From the NCBI RefSeq assembly GCF_001640805.2, contig NC_066849.1:24116250-24180249 (forward strand): a stretch of DNA of 64,000 nt, given 5' to 3'. Below are positions 1-12,467 of the stretch, piece by piece. Origin of the DNA: Lates calcarifer (taxonomy: Eukaryota; Chordata; Actinopteri; Centropomidae). Each line of letters opens with the position of its first letter. Position 1 is the first letter of the stretch. The translations under genes were made by a program, and so were the position numbers. The notes beneath the pieces were generated by a model that saw nothing but the letters and a program-made list of their open reading frames with translations, was not told the origin of the DNA and did not search any database.

Positions 1-225
1 ATTTCCCTCAGCTGAATGAGATGAGTGTACAACCCTGAAATAAATATTTTGGTGTTAAATATAACCCCTAGATTGTGGGCAAACTGCTTCACAGTGGATG
101 ATAGACAACCAAGTTAGGATTGCAGAGGAACTATTGAGGAATAGGGGCTAAATAAAAGACCTCCACATACTGATTCAGATTCAGAAAACTCTTTGTCAGT
201 CTGCTTTTAAGATCACAAAGTCAGC

Positions 226-565
226 TCAGGGGTGGCATGGTAGTGCAGTGTTTAGTGCTTCCTACGGTTCCTGGTTCGAGCCTCAATTTGAGCCTGGGGC
301 TTTTCTGTGTGGATTCTCTGAGCCTGTGTGGGTTCTCTTCAGTTCTCTGGCTTCCTCCCACCATCCAAAGACATGCAGCTGAGGTTAATTGGTGACTATA
401 AATTGCCTATAGGTGAATGTGAGTGTGAATGGTTATTTGTCCATATATGTTATCCCTGCGATGAACTGGCGTTCTGTACAGTGTGTACCCCGCCTCTTGC
501 CCAATGTCAGCTGGGATAGTCTCCAGCACCCCCGCGACCCTTAACGGATCAGCGGTATGGATGGA
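226..565 (+). mobile_element. tRNA-derived SINE-type repeat, copy 1
   Basis: The head has pol III promoter-like boxes: an A-box-like TGGTAGTGCAGTG (about 236-248) and a good B box GGTTCGAGCC (273-282). The body carries phrases known from a very common teleost repeat: TTCTGTGTGGA, GGCTTCCTCCCACCATCCAAAGACATGCA, GGTTAATTGGTGACT, AAATTGCCTATAGGTG, GCGATGAACTGGCG, TACCCCGCCTCTTGCCCA and the end GATCAGCGGTATGGATGG. The short open frame inside it is only repeat sequence, not a gene. Confidence 0.9.
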
Positions 566-1719
566 AAATCAGCTCAAGGATCAGACAACATTTGCAGTGT
601 CACCAGGTGCAAGGAAAACAATCAAAAACTGAAAAACAAAAACTCTATTTTAAACAGAAATTGAAACATGCATTGAGTCATACAAGGCGTGTAAAAGCAT
701 TAAAGGAGAAAGGAAGTTAGCTGGGAAGTTTCAATATGTACCAAAACTAAGCAAGTGACCCAGACAGTTCTCAGAACAACTCTTATAATGAGAATGTCCT
801 CAGAAATGTATGACACTCATATGCATTAATGTACACTCATTCTTTTAACATTGTCATGTATGTAAATGAGCATGGCATAGTCCTCTCTTGCATTAAAACC
901 TTTGAATGATATGACACAGACTAAAGTAGAAATTTTTGCAACATACTTGTGTTTGAGTGGGTGGGGGTGTTTATGTGGGTGTGAGTGGTGCTTTACAAGA
1001 GTCCCTCAGGGGGTCTCACTATTGTGTATAGTGGTATGTTTGTGGTTATGAGAATGATGAAGTGGGTTTATTTCAAAATTTCCATGCTAGAACTACAGGA
1101 GCTGCAGTAGATGCACGTGTGAGGGTGGGGAGTTGATTTCCCAGTGGCCAACGCCCTTAATGCATGCTTGATTGACCAGTACTTTCATCAGGGACATGAG
1201 AAAGTTCAGAGTATGCAAAAATACTTTGGTTAACTCAGCGTTCACCATGCCATCATGAGCAGTCCACTGAGCTTGTGAAATGGCAGTGTTGGTTCATAAT
1301 ATTAGAGTTAGAATGTGTGTCAGATGTGGCAGATTTACGTATTTAGTTTTATTCCTTAAAACTTTGTCATGATTCCTATTTTAAGATGAAAACAAAAAGA
1401 CAATACAAACCATGTGTTTTACTTCATGCAGATTTATTTTCTTGTTGACTTCACTGAACTAAAATGTGTTAGAGTTGATTTTTCGTGCCATGAGGCTGTG
1501 GTAACACAGATCAAAAACTGCTTCAATCAGAATGCAAATGAATGTTTTTCATGAAAACACCTTAAGGTCTAAATGAGAGAGTATCCTTAACTTATTTTTG
1601 AAACAGCTTACTCTAGTGTTCTTGTAGTGTACATGATTTAAAGCTCATATATGGTGATGTATGGGTATAGCACACGTAAAAATGCATAGTCTGAGTAGTT
1701 ATCCTGCTCTCCTTGCAGG
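566..1719. other. Intergenic, no gene seen
   Basis: AT-rich unique-looking DNA without usable open frames, splice-bounded exons or RNA genes. A GT-rich stretch near 950-990 is low complexity. Confidence 0.5.
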
Positions 1720-1990
1720 TGTGTGCTCACACTTAGGTGGCTGATTGGCTCATGTGGAACACCTTGTGCTCTTTGCCTCTCTCATCCTGATTGGTCTTTG
1801 TTGGTAGTCTGTCAGTCTATTTATGCCTGTGGAGTTGCATGACCTGTAAGTTGTGCTGACAATGGGCCTCTGGCTTAGACATTCACTTTATATCCTCTTT
1901 TACTATTTTGTCACTGGTTTGAGCTGTTTTCTATGAATAAAGTGGAAAATTGCTCCCAGTGAGGCATGTGGATTGTCCTGAATAACAGGG
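1720..1990 (+). mobile_element. Possible LTR- or MITE-type relic
   Basis: The block combines CACACTTAGGTGGCTGATTGGCTCA, a CTATTTATGCC box resembling a TATA region and GAATAAAGTGG resembling a poly(A) signal about 120 bases later. This promoter-to-poly(A) layout resembles compact retroelement LTRs seen elsewhere in the window, but clear ends were not found. Confidence 0.2.
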
Positions 1991-3319
1991 ACACTCTATC
2001 AAGAAAAACGAGTTGCTTTGAGTTTTGTTGTTGGCTCTTTTATTCCCACCCAGGATGTGTGAAAGTTTTAGATAAACCTGGTGTCATTCTGAGATAGCTG
2101 ACACAAATGTATGAATTTCTTAAGGCAAGTAGGACTGTCACAGGTGTGGCTAAATTAATAAATAGTGCCATTGTTCCAGGCAGACATTTATCAAGACATC
2201 CCTATTTTTTGACACTTGACACAGGATTCATGTGTATGAGCCAAGAATGGTTAATCCTTCCTTAGGTTGTTGTAAGTTCAAAAGTCGTAAAGAGGTACAG
2301 AAGAGAAAGATCTGAAAGGGGCAGAAATATATATATTTTTTGACGCTCTCCTATCCTGTTAATTATTTCATGACCCATAATATTTATTTTGACACCCCTT
2401 TTTGGGACCTGACTCCAATGTTGGAACCACTACTATAGTGGTCTGGTGCTTTCTAGTGTTTGACAGTTATTTTTCTAGATGTAGGCCTATAAAGATCTAC
2501 CAATGAGAAAAACTATTATCCAAGATCTCCAGCCTCCACCACCAAGCACAGAAGTTTACTCAGTCAAGCTACATTGATTAGATCATAGTTGTTCTATGGT
2601 TGCAACACAGCAAAAACACAGGGTAGGGCACTTCCGCTTCACTTTTAAGACATTGTGGCTACACAGCTTTGACTTCTTTAACCGGTGAGAATACCTTAAT
2701 TAAACTAACAGACACTTGAATGAAATAATAGATAGCTGAGTCATCACTTCTTATCACACTGTGGGTTGACTTCCTCTTTTATGGTGGTTGGCAGAGTAGT
2801 GGAAAATAGCTGATGACTACTACTGATACTGAGAGCAGAACAAGTATCACTTAACAGAGCAGTATGCTTATAATACAACCATTTTTAAAATCATATGACA
2901 CTTCGTGAACTTGGCATGATATTGTGAGTGACAGTATTTTAATGGTCACAGTTCATCTGAACAACAGGCCTGCATACCATAACCAGTTCTGTGATATTCT
3001 CAGCAAAAACAGTCAAATTTGTCATTCAACAGCCATTTTTATGACATTTTATGATTCTCTTAGATATAATTTGTATCAGCCTTTTTTTCTCAACTCTGGT
3101 GAGATTCAGTCTATCTATAAATGCGGACAACATTGGGGTTCTTACCCACTACACAAAGGAAATGTTTACTAGTACATAGTCTATTTGTTTTGATTTACTG
3201 GGAACACCTGGGAATTTAGGTTTCCCTTTAATTATGTTTCTTTACTGACAGTAAAATACTGCAATGAGGTCAACTTTGTAGCTTTAAAGGTTCTTTGTGT
3301 AGCAATCTGAAAACTCTTG
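1991..3319. other. Intergenic, no gene seen
   Basis: AT-rich sequence with only short chance open frames (one of 82 codons at 2924-3172 without recognisable motifs). No splice-bounded exon or repeat family recognised. Confidence 0.5.
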
Positions 3320-4070
3320 TTATTACTGACACCTGTGGCCGTTAAGTGAACTTCGATCAGCGTCCTGCTGCCCGTGGTCACGTGCATACTCGCACTCCAT
3401 TATACAGTCTATAGTTAGTAAGCGGGCCCAAGCATCTTACTGACCTTGTCAGTCTCTTTACCAGCCCTCACTGAGTGGTTGCTGGGGGTGCACAAGTCAC
3501 AGTCCAAAAAGGCAATAACGTTACAGAACAAGCAAGCAAACAATAGCAGGTAGGTTTAACTTAGCTTAGTCGAAGTAATTATCAAACAGCAAGCTTGTCA
3601 GTTTACTGGACAGATCAGCCCCAGGAGTTTGGATGAATTAGCAGACATTATCCACTCAACACAGTAGATTGTTGCCGATCTGTCCAGGCAAGCAAACATT
3701 AGAAAACATTAGCTGGCTAAAACCATCGTATCACAATAAATTTCACCAGCATTTCAGTAATGTTAGCACACCTTTACAATAGGACAGCCGGCTCTGGGTC
3801 AGCTTTGATCCCCACAGCTGAACAAAGGTCCCTCCATGAATCGAATGCCCTGCTGATGTTGACCCTAGTTTTCCCCCCAACATGTCCAATTCACATTTGG
3901 CCAGATGAGCGTTATGAGATAGTTGAAAAGTTTTCTGTTTTGTTCTTTCATGGAGTGTGTGTTGGAGTATTTCTTGTGCTGGGAGCTGGTCATTTTGTAA
4001 TGGTGGCAAACTCTGTAGCTGCGCAGAAGTTTTATTGCAGCAGAGCACTCGAGAGCTAGCATAATTGTCA
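3320..4070. repeat. Possible old interspersed repeat
   Basis: This block is richer in GC than its flanks and has phrases such as CCCAACATGTCCAATTCACATTTGGCCAGATGAG and runs of AGCAAGCAAACA that look like multi-copy fish sequence. Both strands happen to be open for about 100 codons near 3743-4071, but neither shows a protein motif. I cannot name the family. Confidence 0.25.
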
Positions 4071-4396
4071 CATCCTGAAAACTTGATCTGAGTCCTTTAC
4101 ATATAAGTCAGTCTACAGGGTATTCGAAGCAACAGAGAAAGTCAGGGATTTGACCATTTTTTATTTCATATTAAATTATTTTTACACATTGGAAATTTTA
4201 AAAAAAAAACAATTATCACAGGTAAATTGCTTGAACAGTACCAATGAATGTACCATGAAAACAAAAAATGGCCCAAGTTGAGCATCTGTGCTGTATTACC
4301 TTTATCACATAAATAATGGGTAAAACTACTGTCTGATTATCTGTCTGGTCTACAAATTAAGAGACTGTCCCTTGCACTATTACGTCAAGATTATTT

Positions 4397-4418
4397 AAAA
4401 AAAAAAAAAAAAAAAAAA
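4397..4418 (+). repeat. Poly(A) tract
   Basis: 22 A residues in AT-rich DNA. No retroposed gene body was recognised upstream of it. Confidence 0.9.
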
Positions 4419-7400
4419 TCATTAAAAAAATCAAGGTACAGTATGCTTGCCAGACTGTTCTGTGGTGACAGCGTGAATAAAACCAAATGAGTCGTCATCA
4501 GCAGCAAAAAAGAAGATAAAATATTCCACTGACACACTGGTTTAAAAAAAAAAAAATCAGACATGCACAACTTGATGAACTGAACCTCTTATCAAACATT
4601 CTTTTGACACTGGGACGTTAAGAGTTATTTTTAGCCGCATATGTTCTGATCATGTTGCAGACTTCCTTTTGAACGTGTGCTTCATTTCACTTTACATTGT
4701 ATTTCAAGTGGAGGCTCATACATACCCACCTGTGCTGTGAAAGTCAATATTTATGTTGTAGTATAAATCTCAAATTATAATCGTAAAAAATCCCTTATTC
4801 ACTTACAGTGGCATAATAATGCACTGTCAACAGCTGAATAGGCTTACAGTGTCTGTTGCATACATTGTTATGTCCAACTTGTTCAGGGAATTGTATGCTA
4901 TTTAGAATTTATAGTTTGTGTGATTTAGTTTGTGTTCATCTCATACAGCCATGATGAAAGCCACTTACTCTGCATCCCCTAGAAAAAAAGATTTGAAAAC
5001 AGTTTTTACAAACAATTTCTCTTTTATGGGCATTTTTAGTTTTATCTATTTTATCAAACCATTGTTGGGAGTTTAGCAGTGAAAGCTTTTATAAAAGAGC
5101 CAATATCATACGTATGTGTATTTGAACAAAAGCTTCTGGAAAAAGTATAAATGTGAACACACTTCAGCATCCTTGGCTTGGCTGAACGCACTATGAACTC
5201 ATATGGCATGATGGACTTCATAGCAGTGTCTACAAGCTCTACTTACTCAAATCCTCCAGAGCATTTGACTATATCACATTGTCTTCATTAGCTGTTGAGG
5301 ATTGGTCAATTATCTTAAAACCATAGAGGTTCAAACTTTCCATTACTCTGAGCACTTTTATGACATCTAATCCATGCTGGTTTTATCTGTTGATGAAAAC
5401 TGATATCTGATCTAGGCAAGATAACCGATTCTGATATGGTTGAAGGCTCGAGAACAAGCTAGTAAGTGGACCTTAACTGGAAATTGTTTGGTCAACTATT
5501 TCCATGGTCATGAAATGTCGGCAGTTTTCTCCTGCTTGAAGAAGAGAGTGATTCTTCTTTCTCATTTAACTATGAGAACAAACATTGACAGCAGACTCTC
5601 CAACTACCTATTTCACAGTAAAAGTGGTTGTCTTTGTGAGACTCACCATTTCTCAAAGAAGCATCATTGGTTTCGTATGATTTCGCAGTGTTCACACCAG
5701 AATTTCCAGATTGTCAGCAATATCCCCCTTTCATCAGGCTACTGTATAACACCAACTTTTAGACATTTTCAGAGGGACTATTGTGACATTAGCGTTACAT
5801 AATAATGGAAAATCATGAAATATTTCATCAGACTGACTGACAGGAAGTGTGCTTTGTGAGAGATAAATGCAATAATATAGTGCAAGGCAACTGCAGAGAA
5901 GTATGGCACTTTCACTTTTGTTTGATTTATGGACTTGTATACTGCTTAGCTCCACTGTAGAAACAGATTATGCTTACTGAATAAAAAAACAGTCAGTACG
6001 TTCTCTTTCTGGCAGGCACAACTAAAAAGCATTGCCTACTAAGAACTGTACACTGTGTCATGTGTTTTTATGTGTGCTGGTGCATTTGTGTATTCGCTGC
6101 TTGCTTGTCTAGGCAGTGTAGTTAAATATGTGACTGATGTGACTCACTTATCTTTAATCAAATCAACTGGAACAGAGGATTATATGTGTGACTTGTGAAT
6201 CGAGGCAGGATCCTCTTCCATCTGAGTCACCAAACACAATCTTATCAGGAGGTCACATGATATAGGTGACAAGTGCTCATATTGTGAGGACACTTAACTG
6301 CTGTTAGTGAGTCTGTATTTATTTATGGAAAGTAATTCTCATGACCAGATTGATACTGATAATCCAAAACAAATGTGGTCCTTTAACATAATGCAGCAGT
6401 TGATGTCCCATAGTGCACAGGGTCATGCATGAAAGTGCTGCAATTGCAGTGAGAGGTGGTGGGGAAAACGGTGCATTTTCTGTTGCTGAGGATTTCACAA
6501 GGAATTCAAGCTACAGTAACTTGTGTGTGTGTGTGTGCCTCTGTGTGTCTGACCCTGCGCAGTCATGCCTGAATCCCTCTGTTGTCTGAAATGAGCTTTA
6601 CATTCAGCCTGGGCAAAGTTAGACATCTCATCTAGATGAGTGACAAATGTGAGAGAGTGACCAGCTGAGGGGGAGGAAGCAAGGACTTCCAGTACTCTTT
6701 TCTACATCAAGGCATTAACTTTCAAATTTCTATAAAAGTGCAGAAAGGGGTTTTGATTCTTTTGTAGTTGCTCTCTTATACCAAAAAAAAAAAAAAAAAA
6801 AAAAAGAAAAGAATCATGTGTCAGGAAATCCTTGGTTTTAGTTTCCCATGGATAAGATCTGATGAGGGATGTGTGTGGTATATGAGCTATTTTGTTGCCA
6901 CATGGTCCATTGAACCCCTTAAATGTGAGGTAAATGATCATTATACTCTCTGAAGAATTACAGTTCAGCTGAAGAACAGCAAGGGGTTTAGGAGCAAAAA
7001 GTAAAACTACCATGTTGCTCCAGTATTCTAATTTGAACCTACCTGGGCACCAAACTTGATGCAATGCTCCAACAGAGTTTCAGAATATTTCCTGTTTACC
7101 AAAGTGACCTAATTCTCAACAAAGACATCTCATTTTGGCGTTTTTGTGATAGTTACATGATACCATTGTGATGTGAGAGTAGAAGCTATTGAACATTACA
7201 GACAATGTCAGCTGCTGCATGTTGGATGTGTTGCACCGTCTTGAAAGATGTAATCATGCACACTTTAGAACATGTTTTCATGTCTTTTCTCAGAAGTGAT
7301 TCTCTTGGAATACTGCCCTTAACATCTGTCATCCATTGTTGCTGCTGCAGAGAACTACCACTGTCCCCACAGCCCGGCACGGTGGGGAATTAGTGTTGCA

Positions 7401-8439
7401 AGTGTTTCACCAGAAGACTCTGTGGAAGTGAAACAGCTTTCGGTAGCCCAGGGACACGAGGCTGAGGCAGATTCAGGGGGAAGTCAGACTGACAGGTTCC
7501 TATTATGTCGTCTACTGTCCCCAGACAGAAGTCCCTGCTTCAAGCATAACACATCAATTCCTGGAGTGTTAGACTTTGGTCAGCAGGAATCTTTAACACT
7601 TTGCACTGACCGCATTTTCCTGTTTTTTTTGTTTGTTTTTTTTTTTTTTTAATAGTATAATAAATGATGACATTTCTTAAAATTTGTCAATGCTCATACT
7701 ACAAACACAATCAATATCGAGGAAGGCTGTAGCAAATCTGAAAATCCTGTACACAGGGCTCAACACATTCTTGCAGTGTTCTCACTTTTGTTTAACTAAT
7801 TACAATACAGCATAAATAATTATCAGATTTATAGTGCTATAATCAAAAGAATTAAAGTACATGTTTAAGTCACAATGGTGTAAAAATACAAAAATTTCAT
7901 GTTAAACATGGAAAATATGGTTTCTTATTCTAAACATTTCTCATTCTAAACGTTAATGCTTGCATCTGTAGTTAACGTTCTTTACAGCTATGGTGCTTTT
8001 CAAATGAGGCTGTCACTGTACATTTGATAACACCAGGCATTTGTCTCCATCTAGTGGTAACATGTACTCACTGATTTATAACGATTATGCACAGTGAAAG
8101 ATGAGTGAGGTCACTGTGGGTTCAGTGTGAGGTGAGAGCCTTTACAGACCTGGTAAAGGTGACAACAAAAAGGGGAACTACCCCTGGCCTCCTGCTCATT
8201 AGATGCCCAATAGGTCCCATTTTGTTTCTGTGTTGTTTGGCTTGTGGATGCAAATTAGCTAAAGTGATGGGGATCATACAAGGTTCTGATGTGGTCTACC
8301 CTTGAGGCCCTCTGACACACACAGGACCTGTGTCGAAATTTAGGGTTAAGGCTAAGTAAGACATTACCTCAGTGAGTGGGGATCATTGCGATGATGACCA
8401 CCAAACAGCGTGTTGAGCCACTCATTGGCCACTCAACTT
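4419..8439. other. Intergenic, no gene seen
   Basis: Mostly AT-rich unique DNA. It holds a poly(A) tract (6783-6805), a short GT run (about 6522-6537) and a T-rich run (7621-7651). Short open frames, including one of 120 codons at 5440-5802, have no recognisable motifs, no convincing splice sites and no compositional coding signal. Confidence 0.5.
6783..6805 (+). repeat. Poly(A) tract
   Basis: 23 A residues, followed by GAAAAG. Confidence 0.9.
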
Positions 8440-8497
8440 AATTTCCCTGAGGGAGTCATCCCAAAGGGATCAATAAAGTCTGTCTAAGTCTGTCTAA
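8440..8497 (+). mobile_element. LINE-type 3' tail with (GTCTAA)n-like end
   Basis: The phrase TTTCCCTGAGGGAGTCATCCCAAAGGGATCAATAAAGTCTGTCTAAG matches the conserved 3' end of fish LINEs and their SINE partners (TTTCCC...GGGATCAATAAAGT followed by a short tandem repeat). The tail repeats GTCTAAGTCTGTCTAA. The body upstream is too degraded to place. Confidence 0.75.
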
Positions 8498-9379
8498 TTG
8501 GTTTTTTGGGCATTTTGCAAAGTAGGTGTGTTTTCAACTGAAACTCTGAAGGCTGAAGAGGTTGTACAAACATCATTATATCTGCAACTAATTATTTTCA
8601 CTATTGATTAGTCTCTTGATTTTCCTACTCTACAATTATTCCAAATTCAGTTTACTACCTTGCGGTTCTCTTCCTCGTCTTGGGACACTGCATCATTTCT
8701 TTGCACCTTATTGCCCCCAACAGTTGATCAGTTCAGTAGTGAAAAAGTAATGGCTGGAATGTGTATCTAATCATGTGCATGTGCGTTCTCAAACACATGT
8801 ACAACACAAACCTACTCATGAAACATAGCTCTGTAGAACTATTAGTGGCCAAAAACTACAAAGCGTACCTTTTTAAGAGGTTTAATCTCTTCCTGTTGTG
8901 AGGAAGATAAAATGACATTCAATGAGATAATGAGTGTATACAGTATCTTTATGTATTTTCAGTGTTAATCTTGGACTTAAATGATGGAAACAATGTAAAA
9001 ATGTTATAACAGACTGATACAGTTAGGCTGCAGGGTCTCTTTCTTTGTTTCTCACAGAAATATACACACAAACACACTCGCAGCACACTGGCTGGGAAGC
9101 TGGAAGAGAAACACTGTTGGGTCCTTAGATTATAAGATGGCAGAAGGAAAAACACTCTTTCATCACTCCTCCTATATCTTTAAAGCACTGGAAGTCTGCC
9201 ACAGGAGGAGTTAGTCTTTGGGAGTTTCTGTGTTGAGACAGTGTAAAGTTTCCTCTACACCAGTCGGGAAGAAAGAACAGTTTGTGGTAGTTAGCAGAGT
9301 CTCGGTTGCCTTATCTCCCACCCACTGTGAACTCTGCCACTCGCGTCTTCCTGAGTCCAAAGTCATGGGGCATTATCTC
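8498..9379. other. Intergenic, no gene seen
   Basis: AT-rich, no exon-like signal. Short open frames around 9218-9505 run into the pyrimidine-rich tract and look like chance. Confidence 0.45.
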
Positions 9380-9880
9380 TGCCTCTTCTGCTCACATTAC
9401 GTTGACCTGCTGGGGCTTCGCTGCCTCCACGTCCTCTCTTACTCTTCTCTTGTTCATCCGTCCTTCCTCCTTCCCTTCATCCTGCAGTGTTTCTTATTTC
9501 AGTAATGTTGTGCTTCCTTGCCTTCCGTCCTGCCCCTCTGTCCTTTCCAACCTTCCCTTCAATGTTTGTGCTCCGGCTTAATTCTCCTCCTTCCTTTCTC
9601 TCCTTTCCTTTCTGCCTCTCCTAATACCCTCACCTCCCTCAGCCTTCATCTTGTTCCATCTCATTGTCCCTCGCTACAAATCCTTCTTTTTCTCATTACT
9701 GACTCCCTCCTTTCATTCTTCATACTCTTACCTCCCTCACTTTTATTTGTCCACTCTCTCTCCCTCTCTTTGGTTCATTCCATCTAGCCTCTGCACTGCT
9801 TTTTCTATTTACAGATTCCTTATTTTCTTTCCTTCTCTTCCCAGTTTTGACCTTCTCTGTCGAACGCATTCCATTCCTAC
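9380..9880 (+). repeat. Pyrimidine-rich low-complexity tract
   Basis: About 500 bases made mostly of CCTTCC, CTCTCC and TTCCTT words. Several overlapping open frames here code for Ser/Leu/Pro/Phe-rich strings and are artefacts of the composition. Such polypurine/polypyrimidine DNA can form triplex structure, but nothing here shows a function. Confidence 0.7.
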
Positions 9881-10478
9881 CCTATCCTGTCCCTCTGGAG
9901 AATTAAACCCACGCTGAGTTCCAGCAGGGACAGAAATACAATCAGATAATACTGGACCTCCAATCAGACTGGCAGGAGTTAGTTTGCTGCTGAATCGCTT
10001 GCACAGAATGACTCTGCAGATGCACACATATACTCAATGTTTATAAGCTCCAAGACAGGTTGCATGCATGCAAGCAAGAAGCATCCATACCCTCACCCTG
10101 GCACTACATTTTATACATGTTGCTATAAAACATCATCATAAACAATATGTATGCTCTAATTGTTGTTTTCCCACCAATGGTACTGGCTCAGAATATGTAA
10201 AACCTCTTAATTCCCATACCACCCTACTATTCAGAGAGGTTTTATGTAAATTTCACACCACACTGTGAATTTTCTGTGGGTATCAAACCAGATATTCTGG
10301 CTTTGCCTCAATCATGATAATATGTTCACACATTTTGGCTACAGTTACCTAGGTTATATTATTTATATTGTTCTATTCCAGCCTTCCATTGATGCCATAG
10401 AAAAGAATGAGAGTTGAATGAATGTAGTGACTGGAATGCTGATCAGTACTGTTATGAAAACGACACGTGCTGGGTGTC

Positions 10479-10823
10479 TTTGGAACTGCAGATATTTTGA
10501 CATTCTGGGAAATATGCACGTTTGCTCTCTTGCTGATCGATGCAAAAATTGATACTACCCTCATATCTGCCCATTCAATATAAATCTACAGTCAGCAGCT
10601 GGTTAGCTTAGCATAAAGCCTAGAAATTGTTCTTTCACACTTCTGATTTGAGCTGTATCGGGTTCTGGTTCTGGTTCAGATTTTGTTACCTTAGTCACAG
10701 CTGGCTTGCTTCCAGTCCAGCTAAGCTAAGATAACCTGCTATTGTTGGTTGAGAGAATAGTATCAATCTTATCTTGGCAAGAAAACAAATAAGTGTATTG
10801 TCTAAAATGTCCTATTCCTTTAA
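10479..10823 (+). mobile_element. MITE (non-autonomous DNA transposon), teleost family
   Basis: The left end has TTTTGACATTCTGGGAAATA and CTCTCTTGCTGAT. The right end has ATCTTGGCAAGAAAAC and GTCTAAAATGTCCTATTCCTTTAA. Reverse-complementing the right end gives GACATTTTAGACAATA...TTTCTTGCCAAGAT, a diverged terminal inverted repeat of about 40 bases. The middle contains GGTTAGCTTAGCATAAAG, typical of a very common percomorph MITE. It carries no coding sequence. Confidence 0.8.
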
Positions 10824-12112
10824 TTCTAAGGCTAAATGTAATTCTCTGAGTGTCTACAGCCTTTAGTTATGAAACTTGAAAATGACTTCAAAAAACACAG
10901 AGGAAATGTTCCCCAAATAAATAACAGGAAGTTTGTGCTAAAATTAGACTATTAGGGATGATGTACTTGTTCTTGATCTAATCTTCATGGATTATATGCT
11001 GCTTGATAACCTCAGTTTACTTCATTCCCACCAGATGTTTGTACTTTGTGAGTCAACAAAAATGCATAAAAGACTTACTAGTATTGTTTGGTATACCAAA
11101 ACATCAGCAGATTGCTGATAGGTTTAAGACACCTACAGTTTATATATTGTAGATGACAAATCATGCTGATTAATGAAAGCCATTAACCAGCTTTGCTGTC
11201 CCCTTACAAAAAATATTAAATGTTATATTATTCTTGTTCATGGAACAAAAACCTACATTTCTTGTAAGCTTAAAAACATAAAATCTTATTACTTTCAATT
11301 ACTTGCATTGATTTGAAGATGATATTGGAGCTGAATCAATCAACCTAAAAAGACTTGGCATATGTTTTTTAAAACTTTGAAATGCATCATAAATTCTTTT
11401 AAGCCATTTTTACCATTTTGGTGAAATCATAAATGACAAAATACCTTTTCAGATACTTTTTTAAAATAACCAATAGAGAAATTGCCAAGCCACAGTTACT
11501 CAAAACATGGTGGCTTATAAACAGAAGGTTTTAGTTTAATCTTAACTAATCTATTTTTAAAACCTCTAAATCTTAATGCAGAACTAAGCCCTGAAGATTT
11601 GAGAAATAAAACAGAGGAATTTTTCTATTGTTGCATGGACATTTTCATACTCATAACTCATAACCACACATGCACTCATACACAGCATTTGCATACATAC
11701 ATGCTCATTTGATAATCATCATAAGCAGCCACAGCAGCAGTACTGGTCCAACAACACAGTTAACAAAAATGTACAAAAGAACTCAGAGCAGGGATAATGA
11801 AATGCTTTAAAGTTGCCTATCACAGACTAAATACACTGCTGGTAACAGGATATTCAGAAATGGATCCTATATCAATACAAGGACTGATATTTGTTAATGT
11901 TAAATCATATACAATTTTCACAGACCAAAATAGTGATATCACACTTTTAATGCATAACTGGGCTATAAAAACATAACATGTCTCATGAAGCATGTGACAA
12001 TATTCATATATATTTTCTATTAGTTTCTATAAGACAGGACACAATGATCTGAAAATGAGCTCTTCAGAAACTAAATATATCATGCTGTGAATAATTCAAG
12101 GGTACGGATGAC
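10824..12112. other. Intergenic region 3' of the RGS gene
   Basis: AT-rich DNA with no exon-like signal. It lies just downstream of the RGS gene, so its upper end could include distal 3' UTR if the nearer poly(A) signals are not used. Confidence 0.4.
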
Positions 12113-12132
12113 TAATTTGTGCGCACAAATTA
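12113..12132. repeat. Perfect 20-bp palindrome
   Basis: TAATTTGTGCGCACAAATTA is its own reverse complement. It sits about 335 bases past the RGS stop codon. Similar GTGCGCAC-centred palindromes occur in fish interspersed repeats, which is the likeliest source. Confidence 0.85.
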
Positions 12133-12217
12133 TAAACATTTTTCCCTTGATACTTGTCTTTTTGAACAAATGTCAACCTTCAAAACTTGATGGGAGCCTT
12201 TGACTGAATTACAAGCC

Positions 12218-12223
12218 TTTATT
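12218..12223 (-). terminator. Possible polyadenylation signal of the RGS gene (distal)
   Basis: AATAAA on the minus strand about 245 bases downstream of the stop codon. The spacing suits a 3' UTR, but the region is AT-rich, so chance matches are common. Confidence 0.4.
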
Positions 12224-12447
12224 TGTGCGATATAGGGCAGTCCAAGCAAAAACTGACTTCAAAAGCTGCTTAATACATTATTTAGATCATGTTTGGCTTT
12301 TAGATCCTGTCAGTCCCCCTACCGACAGCTCAGTATCTCTTTTCACTTCTGCTTCCCCTGACAGACAAGCCTTTTTGTTTAAACTGAAATTTTAAGGAGA
12401 GTCAGCTGAAGTGCAGAATCAATCATTCAGAGAGGCGTCGGCAGACC

Positions 12448-12453
12448 TTTATT
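12448..12453 (-). terminator. Possible polyadenylation signal of the RGS gene (proximal)
   Basis: AATAAA on the minus strand lies about 15 bases after the TGA. It would give an unusually short 3' UTR. A second AATAAA lies about 245 bases after the stop and is a more usual place for the main signal. Confidence 0.35.
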
Positions 12454-12467
12454 TCTTTATGTTGCTT

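Noticed and set aside
9218..9917. Several overlapping Ser/Leu/Pro-rich frames
   Set aside because: All result from the pyrimidine-rich tract and are not proteins.
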